Assembly (NCBI GenBank): GCA_001897295.1
Contig: MKSN01000001.1
Span: 516,011-580,010 of the forward strand
DNA from: Candidatus Saccharibacteria bacterium 49-20
GTDB lineage: Bacteria; Patescibacteriota; Saccharimonadia; Saccharimonadales; Saccharimonadaceae
DNA: 64,000 bases
Direction of reading: 5' to 3'
Part shown: piece after piece, positions 16,624-25,097 of the stretch
Numbering within the stretch: the first letter of the stretch is position 1
How the letters are laid out: each line of letters starts with the position of its first letter
Program-made: the position numbers and the translations under genes
Notes under the pieces: model-generated
Seen by the model: the letters and a program-made list of their open reading frames with translations, nothing else
The model's database searches: none
Told to the model about the DNA's origin: nothing

Positions 16624-17931
16624 CTAAAGAATCTCTTTACCACCTAGGTATGGGCGCAGTACAGCCGGAATCACGACAGAACCGTCTTCCTGCTGGCCGT
16701 TTTCAATAATCGCAATCATCGCACGACCCAATGCAAACGCAGTCGCGTCATTCGTGTGAATCAATTCAAGTGAACCATCTTCGCGGCGCACGCGAGTTTG
16801 CAGGCGACGTGCCTGGTAATCGGTCATGTAGTCGGCGGTGTGCGTTTCACGGTACTGGTCTTGTCCAGGAAGCCAAGCTTCCATGTCAATTCCACGCGCA
16901 TTTGGCTTACCGATGTCGGCAGTGCACTTTTGAATTACTTGGTATGGGAGTTCGAGTTGGCTCAAAAGGTATTCTTGAATCGCAACCATCAAAAGGTGCT
17001 CCTTCATACCATCAGCGCCCGTCGTAAAGCTTTCCATTTCGAGCTTGTCGAATTGGTGCATGCGAAGAATCCCCTCCATGTCCTTACCGTACGTACCCGC
17101 TTCACGGCGGAAGCTCGTGGCGTAGCCAAGGTAACGAAGTGGCAACTGAGCCTCAGAAAGAATCTCATTGGCGTGCATACTTCCCATGACGTGCTCAGCA
17201 CTTCCCTGAAGCCAAAGGTCATCTTCTTCAAGCTTGTAGCGGTCGTCGCGCGGCTCAAGTCGATCCATCGCGTCGTAGAGTTCGGTACGAATCATAAGCG
17301 GAGGCAAGATTGGTGTAAATGGCTTCGCGGAAATACCCTCAATACCCGCCTCTTTTGCAATCTTTTCAATCGTTTCAGAATCACTCAGTGAATTAATCAC
17401 GAACTGAATAATCGCAAACTGGAGCTTTACAAGATCACCCTTAATGTAGGCAAAGCGGCTCCCCGCAACTTTTGCGGCACGCTCTTTATCAATCCAGTCG
17501 CGCTGTTCGGCAATTTCCCAGTGGTTGCGTGGTGCAAAGTGAAACTTTGTTGGCTCGCCTACTACCTTCGCAATCACATTCTCGTCTTCAGAAGCACCAA
17601 CCGGCACATCAGCAGCGGCCATGTTTGGCACTTTCTTTTGCAAAGTCAGCACGTCTTGTTCAACAAGGCCAAGGCTTTCTTCGAGCTCGGCAAGTTCGAT
17701 TTTAATAGCCTTACCTTCATCAATAATCGATTGGTCAGGCTTGCCTGATGTACCCTTCATCTTTGCGGCGTTTGCATTGCGGCGCTCGCGGAGTTCATCG
17801 GCACGCGACGATAACTCACGTCGCTGGTCATCAAGCTTCAGAAGCTTGGCAATATCAACTGAGTAATTTTTGCGTGAAGCATTTTCTTGTACAGCTTCGG
17901 CGTTGTCGCGGATGAATCGAATATCTAACAT
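16624..17931 (-). CDS. serS: Seryl-tRNA synthetase
   Basis: Class II synthetase of 435 residues. An N-terminal coiled-coil arm (about 30-100) binds the tRNA-Ser long variable arm. Motif 2 (TSFRREAGTYGKDMEGILRMHQFDKLEM) and motif 3 (GRAMIAIIENGQQEDGSVVIPAVLRPYLGG) are full. The track's start (17958) overlaps the promoter; the family starts at MLDIRFIRDN, ATG 17931, with extended TGC-TACAAT ending 10 nt before it, giving a leaderless mRNA. No T-box is present. pgeF follows immediately. Confidence 0.97.
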   Translation of the reverse strand: MLDIRFIRDNAEAVQENASRKNYSVDIAKLLKLDDQRRELSSRADELRERRNANAAKMKGTSGKPDQSIIDEGKAIKIELAELEESLGLVEQDVLTLQKKVPNMAAADVPVGASEDENVIAKVVGEPTKFHFAPRNHWEIAEQRDWIDKERAAKVAGSRFAYIKGDLVKLQFAIIQFVINSLSDSETIEKIAKEAGIEGISAKPFTPILPPLMIRTELYDAMDRLEPRDDRYKLEEDDLWLQGSAEHVMGSMHANEILSEAQLPLRYLGYATSFRREAGTYGKDMEGILRMHQFDKLEMESFTTGADGMKEHLLMVAIQEYLLSQLELPYQVIQKCTADIGKPNARGIDMEAWLPGQDQYRETHTADYMTDYQARRLQTRVRREDGSLELIHTNDATAFALGRAMIAIIENGQQEDGSVVIPAVLRPYLGGKEIL

Positions 17932-17983
17932 AACTAGGGTTATTGTAGCACAATGCACAGAGGTTGCGTACGAGAAACTGGGC

Positions 17984-19357
17984 CTACTCCGTCCTTAGTG
18001 CTTCAATAGGATCAAGCTTTGCAGCCTTACGCGCCGGGAACCAACCCGCCAGCATCGCAATGATGATGAGTGCAATAATCATAATCGCAATTGGAATCGG
18101 CTGGAAGATGAGCAGGCTCGTGCCCTTTGAAAGTCCTAGCATCTCTGTAATCCACGGGTTTGCAAGCAAGCCTACGACAATCGCGATGCCCGCACCAATG
18201 ATGCCACCGAGGAATCCAATCCACGCCGCTTCAAACTGGAACAAACGACTCACCGATTTACCGCGCATACCAAGCGCCTTCATCAGGCCAATCTCGCGGG
18301 TTCGCTCGAGCACGCTAATGTACTGGGTGTTAATGATGCCAAAGACACTGGCAATAAGCGCAATCACACCAAACCCGAGCACGATACCCTGAAGCGTGTT
18401 CACGACTGTAAATACCACACCTTGAAGGTCTTGCGCGGTCTGGGCGTAGAGGTTATCTTTCGCAAGACTTTCCTTCACGGTGACTGGGTCAATGCCATCT
18501 TTTACGATTGCGGTTGCACCGAAGTACTTTTGGTACTGCGGGGTGCCCTGAGTAGTAAATTCGCTAATTGCACGGGCTGCGTCAGGCGCAATTTGTACGC
18601 TCATGGTTGATGTAAGCGCCTCAGCAGACTTTGCCGATACTGCGCGGACCTTAAAGCTAAAGGTCTGCGTCTTTGGCTGAAGCAAGCTCTGGACCGCAGT
18701 TTCGCCACCAGTGGCAAAGGCCGCCTGGATTTGCTCAGGAGTTGGGCTCGCGGTCGCCTGTACAGCGGTCATCACAACCTTCTTGCCTACAAGCTCTGAA
18801 CCGTTTTTAATTACTTTGTTATCGATCAATGTTTGTACATACGATTCCGGAATCACTACTTCATCGGCGGCAATTGCTTCGCCTTGTGGAGGGACATTTC
18901 CATACGCAACACCGCTAATAATTGAAGCGTTGTAGGTCGACACGTCAGCCACAAACCTAGTGGTGCTGTCACCAAATGTCATAAACTGCACCGACGGTTG
19001 GTAGATTGGCATTACATTCGTGAGGTCGTCGCGATCCGCAAGCATATCAATATCCTCTTGGGTCATTTGCTTCACAGTAATACCCTGTGTGGTCGTGGTG
19101 TCAGGATCATAGACGCGAATAGACGACTGAAGCCCACCGCCCCCCACGATAGACTCATCGGCCACAACAAAGAGCGACTGAGGGTTTACGTTTGAGTTAA
19201 TGAGGTTGTTGGCGTATTCGCGCGCCCCTTGCCCTGCGGCAAGTGACACGGTAATCGTAAATGCACCCACACCAATTGCAAGGCTCGTCAAAATTGTGCG
19301 CGCCTTCGCATTTGCAAGGCTACGAGCAGCGCGTCGGATGATATCGGTCGTTTTCAT
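17984..19357 (-). CDS. MacB-like ABC transporter permease
   Basis: A 457-residue permease with one N-terminal transmembrane helix, a large extracytoplasmic MacB_PCD-type domain (about 45-310) and three C-terminal helices, ending in the FtsX-family signature with EIGLMKALGMRGKSV. MacB/LolCE-type systems do not transport through a channel in the usual way; they couple ATP hydrolysis to extracytoplasmic export of peptides, lipoproteins or antibiotics. Its start ATG overlaps the stop of the ATPase gene by one base (TAATG), so they are translated together. It ends the padR-pspC-ABC cluster. The substrate is unknown. Confidence 0.92.
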   Translation of the reverse strand: MKTTDIIRRAARSLANAKARTILTSLAIGVGAFTITVSLAAGQGAREYANNLINSNVNPQSLFVVADESIVGGGGLQSSIRVYDPDTTTTQGITVKQMTQEDIDMLADRDDLTNVMPIYQPSVQFMTFGDSTTRFVADVSTYNASIISGVAYGNVPPQGEAIAADEVVIPESYVQTLIDNKVIKNGSELVGKKVVMTAVQATASPTPEQIQAAFATGGETAVQSLLQPKTQTFSFKVRAVSAKSAEALTSTMSVQIAPDAARAISEFTTQGTPQYQKYFGATAIVKDGIDPVTVKESLAKDNLYAQTAQDLQGVVFTVVNTLQGIVLGFGVIALIASVFGIINTQYISVLERTREIGLMKALGMRGKSVSRLFQFEAAWIGFLGGIIGAGIAIVVGLLANPWITEMLGLSKGTSLLIFQPIPIAIMIIALIIIAMLAGWFPARKAAKLDPIEALRTE

Positions 19358-20163
19358 TACTCTTCCTCCTCGCTTTCTTTGTCGCCACCAATACGCGAAA
19401 CACCCTTAAGATGCCTCGAATCTTCGCGACTGTCTTGTGGGCCTTTTTCTACCACAACTTCTTCAGGCTCTTCAACAGGTGCAGCTTGCTCGCCTTCAAT
19501 ACGGTCAATCTTGCCATCTTTTACATAAATTTGCATGTCACACTTACTCGCAAGGTCTGCATCGTGCGTCACGATAATAAGGGTGCTGCCGTTCTGCTTG
19601 TTAAGTCCAAATAATAAGTCTTCAACCTTTTCCCCAGTCGTTGAGTCGAGGTTTCCAGTTGGTTCGTCGGCAAAGATAATACTCGGCTTGTTAACAATCG
19701 CGCGTGCAATCGCGAGGCGCTGCTTTTGGCCACCAGAAAGGTTGCGGGCTTTTTGGCGAACCTTATCACCAAGCTCAACAATATTTAATGCATCTACAAT
19801 CTGAGCTTTACGTGCAGTGCCGCTGACGCGGGCAATCTCAAGTGGCAGCGCCACGTTGTCGTAACACGTTTCATTCGCCTGCACGAAAAAGGCCTGGAAG
19901 ATAAATCCGATTTTTTCAGAACGGAAACGGTCAACAGCTTTACTTTTCAGCTTCAAAATATTCGTGCCGTCAATAATCACCTCGCCAGATTCGGGGCGAT
20001 CAAGCCCACTCATGGCGTGCATAAGCGTCGACTTACCACTCCCCGATTTTCCGACAATGGCAACGCTTGCACCTTCAGGAATGCTAAAGCTTACATCATC
20101 AAGCGCTTTAAAAGTGCTATGTTTTTTGCCATACGTCTTCGTCACGTTTTTGACTTCAATCAC
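19357..20163 (-). CDS. MacB/LolD-like ABC transporter ATP-binding protein
   Basis: A 268-residue ABC ATPase. Walker A GKSGSGKST, signature LSGGQKQRLAIARA and Walker B IIFADEPTGNLDS are canonical, with the D-loop and switch His (VTHDAD). A 45-residue acidic and charged tail (EEPEEVVVEKGPQD...SEEEE) extends past the normal domain. It starts at GTG 20163, with GGAGGGG 8 nt upstream. It forms an exporter with the permease encoded next. The run padR, PspC-like protein, ATPase, permease resembles envelope-stress or antimicrobial-resistance clusters of Gram-positives. Confidence 0.93.
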   Translation of the reverse strand: MIEVKNVTKTYGKKHSTFKALDDVSFSIPEGASVAIVGKSGSGKSTLMHAMSGLDRPESGEVIIDGTNILKLKSKAVDRFRSEKIGFIFQAFFVQANETCYDNVALPLEIARVSGTARKAQIVDALNIVELGDKVRQKARNLSGGQKQRLAIARAIVNKPSIIFADEPTGNLDSTTGEKVEDLLFGLNKQNGSTLIIVTHDADLASKCDMQIYVKDGKIDRIEGEQAAPVEEPEEVVVEKGPQDSREDSRHLKGVSRIGGDKESEEEE

Positions 20164-20192
20164 GCGTCATCCCCTCCGTCTTTTTACTGTTC

Positions 20193-21866
20193 TTATTGTA
20201 GCATGGACTCATCTTCGCTAGGCTCGATAACCACCGATGCGCAGCCCGTGCGATGCGTTTCAGCTGGAAGCGACTGACCGTTATAGGTCATCGCCCCTGA
20301 AGTAATTCCATATAGGCGAACACTCGTATTTTCAGATGTCACTCCGCCTGCGCATACATCCGGCTGCGTCACGTTCAACTCGCGCACCGTCCCGGCTGAT
20401 ACCTGGAGACCACTCTTCGCTTGAACCTCAAGGCTTTGGATCGTGCTTTCATCAAGCGCAACCGAACCAAGTCCCTTGACGCTCACCTTTTGGTAAGATC
20501 CCGCTACTGAAATTTGAGAGTTTTCATGGAGCGAATCGACCGTCAGTGTGTCCTGAGTGGTTCCGTTGTACGAGAGCTGCGAGCCACCGTTGCCTGAATC
20601 GACCACTACAGTTGCGATCGCCGGACCATATACTGTAAGAATTGGCTGCACGAATGAGTTACGGAAGCTACTTGGAACCTCTAGCGTGATCGACACCGCC
20701 TGGCCTTCAACCTTCACTACAGGCTTCGCCGATGGCAAAGCGGTAAGTTCGTAGCGCGCAGGGCCCTCGTCAACAACGTAGCGAATCGTTGCATACTGTG
20801 CGAAGAAATCAGTGTCACTTCCATCGGTCGCTTTCGCCTTCACTGAAAGTTTTACAGAATTCACGGTGCTAAATTCTTTTGGAAGATTCGCCGATGTCTC
20901 GCGCATCATACTGCGCGTCTCATTCGCTACGCGCCATGATTGTGTCGTTGAAATTGAAAGTGTCGCCGCCACCGAAGCAATTCCAAGTACCGTAATGATG
21001 ATTCCCGATACGACCATGCGCTTGGTAAGTTTTCGTGCAAAAAATGCGTAGGCAATCAGCCCGAACAGTGCCGTCAGGAGCATCAGGCCAAATACTACAA
21101 TGCCAAACACAAGCCATACGATCCAAGCGTTTCCGTCGCCAAGTCCTGTAAACCCATTGGTAAGATCCATAAACTGCCCATTCATAGTTGCCGCAGCAAT
21201 CACGAGCCACGCAACAAGTAGAAATGTCAGAACTGCACCCGCCGCGCTTCCCGCGCCAAGCACGACCGAAAGGACGCGCTGCAGCACAGGGGCTACTCGA
21301 TTCTCGGGAGCTTTTTCTTCATCGGCATTCAGTTCCTTAATTGATTCAAGTGTCACGTCTTTACCTGCAAGCTGGAGCTTTTCAGTTGCGGTTCGAGCAG
21401 GTGGCAAAATAACCCAAAGTACAATATAGAGTAGCGCCGCAAACCCAAACGAAATGAACATGAGCACAATAAACCCAAGGCGCGCCCATACTGCATTAAA
21501 GTTAAAGTACGTCGCCACACCACTAAGCACCCCGCCAAGTACCGCATCGTCAACCGAACGATAGATACGTCGACTGCCCGCTTCTTGCACGGGTCCAACC
21601 GCAATATCACCCTCACCATCAGCAAACTCGTACGGTTCGCCAAGCTGCTTGCGAAGTGCGGCAACATCGTCACTGCTGATCACTCCGCCCGCCTTCACGC
21701 CGCGCTCATTAAGAAGTTCAGTCATGCGAATTTCAATGTCGGTCAGTACATCACTATCCTGTGTGTATGTCTCAAGGCTTTTAATATATTTTTCAAGTTG
21801 TTTTTTCGCCGCAATCTCAATGTCGTACGCGGTTTTTGCAATGTGAATTCGTGTAATTTCGTTCAT
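20193..21866 (-). CDS. PspC-domain membrane protein with C-terminal beta-rich domain
   Basis: The 557-residue protein starts with a helical cytoplasmic segment (1-90), then a PspC domain (about 97-158: RRIYRSVDDAVLGGVLSGVATYF...LLYIVLWVILPP), further transmembrane helices (about 200-320) and a C-terminal repetitive beta-rich part (about 340-545) like DUF4097 proteins. PspC proteins sense membrane stress. The regulator PadR is encoded 10 nt upstream and a MacB-like exporter downstream, so a PadR-controlled envelope-stress operon is the natural reading. AAGGAG precedes the ATG. Confidence 0.85.
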   Translation of the reverse strand: MNEITRIHIAKTAYDIEIAAKKQLEKYIKSLETYTQDSDVLTDIEIRMTELLNERGVKAGGVISSDDVAALRKQLGEPYEFADGEGDIAVGPVQEAGSRRIYRSVDDAVLGGVLSGVATYFNFNAVWARLGFIVLMFISFGFAALLYIVLWVILPPARTATEKLQLAGKDVTLESIKELNADEEKAPENRVAPVLQRVLSVVLGAGSAAGAVLTFLLVAWLVIAAATMNGQFMDLTNGFTGLGDGNAWIVWLVFGIVVFGLMLLTALFGLIAYAFFARKLTKRMVVSGIIITVLGIASVAATLSISTTQSWRVANETRSMMRETSANLPKEFSTVNSVKLSVKAKATDGSDTDFFAQYATIRYVVDEGPARYELTALPSAKPVVKVEGQAVSITLEVPSSFRNSFVQPILTVYGPAIATVVVDSGNGGSQLSYNGTTQDTLTVDSLHENSQISVAGSYQKVSVKGLGSVALDESTIQSLEVQAKSGLQVSAGTVRELNVTQPDVCAGGVTSENTSVRLYGITSGAMTYNGQSLPAETHRTGCASVVIEPSEDESMLQ

Positions 21867-21876
21867 CGTACTCTCC

Positions 21877-22221
21877 TTATAGTTTCTTCATTGTTGCGGT
21901 CAATGCTGCGATCTTCTTACCTACTTGCGTGACCACTTCGTCTCCAAAATCGGTCGTCTTGTAGTATTTGCGCGGCGGCCCATGCTCGCTCTCTTGCCAT
22001 TCGTGTGACAATAAGCCGTCTTTTTGCAGGCGACTTAGAAGCGGATAGATCGTACCCTCCACCACCACCAACTCGGCGTCGCGAAGTTGCGTAATAATAT
22101 CACTCGTATATTTTGGTTCGTGCGAACAGGTTTTCAGTACGCAGTACGCCAAGAAGCCTTTTCGCAGCTGAGTCGCAAGCTGCTCGGCATATTCACTACT
22201 CGATGTGTGTTCACGTGTCAT
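21877..22221 (-). CDS. PadR-family transcriptional regulator
   Basis: A 114-residue winged-helix repressor. It contains the PadR pattern LRKGFLAYCVLKTC...YTSDIITQLRDAELVVVEGTIYPLLSRLQKDGLLSHEW...GPPRKYYKTTDFG. PadR proteins repress multidrug exporters or stress genes and usually their own gene. The probable -10 (TATAAC) ends 8 nt before the ATG, and TATAGTAC-ctt-GTATAACATA across it is an imperfect dyad that could be the operator, which I hold only weakly. It heads the operon with the PspC-like and ABC genes. Confidence 0.92.
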   Translation of the reverse strand: MTREHTSSSEYAEQLATQLRKGFLAYCVLKTCSHEPKYTSDIITQLRDAELVVVEGTIYPLLSRLQKDGLLSHEWQESEHGPPRKYYKTTDFGDEVVTQVGKKIAALTATMKKL

Positions 22222-22270
22222 GGTTCTATGTTATACAAGGTACTATAAAAAGTCAAACTACTTCTACGCA

Positions 22271-22301
22271 AAATAAAAAGCGGCTGGTTTCTACCAGCCG
22301 C
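22271..22301 (-). terminator. Terminator overlapping the end of the DUF2207 coding sequence
   Basis: GCGGCTGGT-agaa-ACCAGCCGC followed by TTTTTATTTT on the minus strand. The 5' arm encodes the last residues (GGW) of the DUF2207 protein and the stop codon lies in the loop. Confidence 0.9.
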
Positions 22302-24066
22302 CGCCACCACCGCCGCCGCCACCGCCGCCAGAGAATCCTCCCCCGCTCGACCCACCACTTGAGCTCGATGAAGAAATGCCGCCGTACGAAACTGCCGCCG
22401 TAGAAAAACTATGAAGCGATGCGGCGAAAATTGCCCCATTAAACGCTGCGCTACCCCCGTACCAATCCGGTGAGGTATTTGCTCGTGAGTAGAACTCGCC
22501 GAGTTGTTTTGCCCACTGCTGTTCTCGACCAAATAGAATTGCGTATGGTAACGTACGTTCGTATAGCTTCACAAGCTCGCCCGGTTCGTTCGTATTGAGC
22601 GTGTAGCCAATCTTTTCGGCAGTATCGGGTGCCTGCAGGAACTTCAAGCGCTCTACTTCTGAGGCCTTAATGTAACGATCAAGTCCAAGTACATAGCGAC
22701 GCACCACAAGGCCCTTGTCGGTAAGTGGGCGGATAGTCAGTCCAAACATCCAGATAATAAACGCCGCGATGCCCATGACAAACGAAAGTGTCAGTACACC
22801 CAAGACTAGGCAGATAATTGCCCAGCGATAAAAGAACTTCGAAACCCTTGGATCTTTGGCGCGAATCCCGTAAATACCCTCAAGCAACTTTTTGAGCTTA
22901 CTGTCGTTATCGAGCGTACGGCTGTGGTACGACATGTTATTGCGAAGCGTTTTAAGTGGAAGCTGCGAACCGACTTCTACCGAGCCATCAAACATGTCTG
23001 TAAGGATTTCGCGCTCCTCTTCACGAAGTGTCGAAAGGTCAGCCTTAATTTCAATTGTGTATTCCGCCGTTTTCCATGTTGATGCAGGCGCTGTCTCGAT
23101 AATCGCAATATAGCGGCGCACCGCGAGATCAATCAGCTGCGCAGTAAACGTCTGTCCGGACACGGCAACAGTCTGCGCCGACACCACCACGCTCGCGTCC
23201 TTAGGCGGGATATATTCAGCCACAATCGGATCTTGTTCTTTGGTGCGATACATACGGCGGTAAAACAATACACCCATAGTAATAATGAGGATCACCCCAA
23301 ACGGCACCATGAGTATTTGCAGCAGTAGCCAATACCCAAGCAGCCTTTCAAACAAACTCGCTTGGTATGCAGTGAACGTTTGACTCTTAAAACCGAGCGA
23401 AAAGGTCACGTTCTCACCAGCGCTCAAGTCATTCGCCCATGCTTTGTAGACCCCTGGTTCTTCTTCGGTGATTGCGCACGAGTTGGTTGCGTTTTGTGCA
23501 CCCGTGTAACAGTAAGGCTCACCCTCACGCGCAGTAATCAGCGCGTCGTCGATACGAGCCGTAATAGAGAGCTCCTCGATTGGGACTTGCCACTCCGTAC
23601 CATTAGTATCCCAGTACCATTCGTCGCGATTCGTATTCTGGAAGAATCGTGTCACGTCACGCTGCGTATATTCAATCACATAGGTAGTCAGGCCGTGCGC
23701 GTACGTCGCCGCATCGCCAATTCGTACAATCATTGCATCGCCTTCGCTACGAGTCGTGTAATTCCACGCCTGCCCTTCTAGGTCGGTCACGGAGTCAATT
23801 GAAACGTGGGTCGAGTGTCCATCATACGAAGTCGGAATAGCTCGCTCAATCCCGTGATTCTGATCACTCAGCGGAAAATCGGCGGTAATTGTTTCTTTTG
23901 TCTTTAAAACAGAATGGCCCTCGCTATCACGCGAGAGCTCATACTGAATATCATAGGTTGTAATGCGAAAACTATCCACGCTACCCTGCGCACTGGCAGT
24001 TCCAGGCAAAAGCACGCCCGTTACCACGAGCAAGGCTGCAAGTACTACCCCATAAAAGCGCTTCAT
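22291..24066 (-). CDS. DUF2207-family membrane protein with poly-Gly C-terminus
   Basis: The 591-residue protein has a cleavable signal peptide (MKRFYGVVLAALLVVTGVLLPGTASAQG), an extracytoplasmic DUF2207-type beta domain (about 30-240), a transmembrane helix (about 248-270), a cytoplasmic segment, two further helices (about 415-455) and a cytoplasmic tail ending in Ser then an uninterrupted glycine run (SGGGFSGGG...GGW). This is the normal architecture of the family, whose function is unknown. An extended -10 (TGC-TATCAT) ends 8 nt before the ATG: leaderless. The terminator overlaps the C-terminal codons. Confidence 0.88.
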   Translation of the reverse strand: MKRFYGVVLAALLVVTGVLLPGTASAQGSVDSFRITTYDIQYELSRDSEGHSVLKTKETITADFPLSDQNHGIERAIPTSYDGHSTHVSIDSVTDLEGQAWNYTTRSEGDAMIVRIGDAATYAHGLTTYVIEYTQRDVTRFFQNTNRDEWYWDTNGTEWQVPIEELSITARIDDALITAREGEPYCYTGAQNATNSCAITEEEPGVYKAWANDLSAGENVTFSLGFKSQTFTAYQASLFERLLGYWLLLQILMVPFGVILIITMGVLFYRRMYRTKEQDPIVAEYIPPKDASVVVSAQTVAVSGQTFTAQLIDLAVRRYIAIIETAPASTWKTAEYTIEIKADLSTLREEEREILTDMFDGSVEVGSQLPLKTLRNNMSYHSRTLDNDSKLKKLLEGIYGIRAKDPRVSKFFYRWAIICLVLGVLTLSFVMGIAAFIIWMFGLTIRPLTDKGLVVRRYVLGLDRYIKASEVERLKFLQAPDTAEKIGYTLNTNEPGELVKLYERTLPYAILFGREQQWAKQLGEFYSRANTSPDWYGGSAAFNGAIFAASLHSFSTAAVSYGGISSSSSSGGSSGGGFSGGGGGGGGGGGW

Positions 24067-24085
24067 ACGCTCTTATGATAGCATC

Positions 24086-24631
24086 TTAGGCAATAGTTTC
24101 GAGGAGTTCGCTGAGTGTTGCATCAATTTTTTGTGCAACTTCTTCTTGTTCAAGAATTGCGCCGTCAGGTGCGATATGCTTCATGAAGAAAAGGTTCGTC
24201 TGGTTATCCCCCACCTTCGCCTTCAAGTTCACGGCGAGTGACTCACGGGCAGTGGCGTGCGCCTGTCCTGCACCACTTGTCCATCCGTAGCCCACGAGTG
24301 CAACAGGCTTACCGTCCCACTCCTTGCCAATCCAGTCGATTGCGTTGAGCTGTACCGGCGCAAGCGTGTGGTTATACTCAGGTGTCACAAATACGACACC
24401 GTCAGCTTCGGCGACCTGCTTTGTCCACGCAATCACAGATTCATGCGTAGGTGCAAAGTCTGGTGACGTTGGTGAATTTGGGTCATCGAAGAACGGAAGG
24501 TTCATGTCCTTAAGGTTCGCAACGCTCACCTCGGCGCCCTTCGCATCAGCCGCATCAACAACGAGCGGTACAATTTTTTCATTTACACTATTTGGTCGGA
24601 CACTGCCGGTCACAACTAAAATACGAGCCAT
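24086..24631 (-). CDS. NADPH-dependent FMN reductase-like flavoprotein
   Basis: A 181-residue flavodoxin-fold protein of the NADPH-dependent FMN reductase family. The phosphate-binding loop is VTGSVRPNSVNEK and the flavin-binding loop TPEYNHTLAPVQLNAIDW, both typical of azoreductase/chromate-reductase relatives. It probably reduces quinones or flavins using NAD(P)H. The first Met in the track is a TTG; I use ATG 24631 (MARILVVTG) with AAGGGGATC upstream. A separate gene rather than part of the DUF2207 unit, though on the same strand. Confidence 0.92.
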   Translation of the reverse strand: MARILVVTGSVRPNSVNEKIVPLVVDAADAKGAEVSVANLKDMNLPFFDDPNSPTSPDFAPTHESVIAWTKQVAEADGVVFVTPEYNHTLAPVQLNAIDWIGKEWDGKPVALVGYGWTSGAGQAHATARESLAVNLKAKVGDNQTNLFFMKHIAPDGAILEQEEVAQKIDATLSELLETIA

Positions 24632-24692
24632 CAATAAGATCCCCTTTTTATATTTACTATATTTAGTATAGCAATAATTTCAAAGGATGCAA

Positions 24693-25097
24693 CTACAAGC
24701 CGTGCTTTTTGATATGCTTAAGGGTTTTATGCTTTACCGTGCGGCGAACTTTAGGAGTGTCCTCGACGCCGTACTTCGCAAGGATTGAAGCAACAGCCCT
24801 ATTCACCTGCTGGTCTTCCTTAATACCCTCTTCAATCTTTTCAGTAAGATTCGTAACCTGGCGCAGTTCTTCATGGACATCGCGGACAATACGCTTCATC
24901 GCGCGGCTCTGTCGCAGACCATTTACCACCGAAAGAATCGCCAATACAAGCGCGACAATACTTAGAATATACGTAAATGCCTCGTACGCAACGCCACCAT
25001 AGTTATAGACGTAGCGCGATACCAAAAGCACCAGCCCTACCGTCACAACGATAATAAGCGCGATGATTAAAAGCTGGAACTTACGCGTCGGGTTCAT
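24693..25097 (-). CDS. Small membrane protein, two helices plus charged tail
   Basis: About 134 residues with two transmembrane helices (about 10-30 and 38-60), then a basic, helical cytoplasmic tail (VNGLRQSRAMKRIVRDVHEELRQVTNLTEKI...) ending KTLKHIKKHGL. Family not recognised. I use ATG 25097 (MNPTRKFQLL), which overlaps the end of lysS by 17 nt, instead of the TTG at 25112; CAGG lies just upstream. It is presumably co-translated with lysS, though no functional link is evident. Confidence 0.75.
   Translation of the reverse strand: MNPTRKFQLLIIALIIVVTVGLVLLVSRYVYNYGGVAYEAFTYILSIVALVLAILSVVNGLRQSRAMKRIVRDVHEELRQVTNLTEKIEEGIKEDQQVNRAVASILAKYGVEDTPKVRRTVKHKTLKHIKKHGL

Noticed and set aside
22221-22260. 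Strong PadR operator at its own promoter
   Set aside because: The TATAGTAC-ctt-GTATAACATA dyad is too imperfect to list as a feature; mentioned only under the padR entry.
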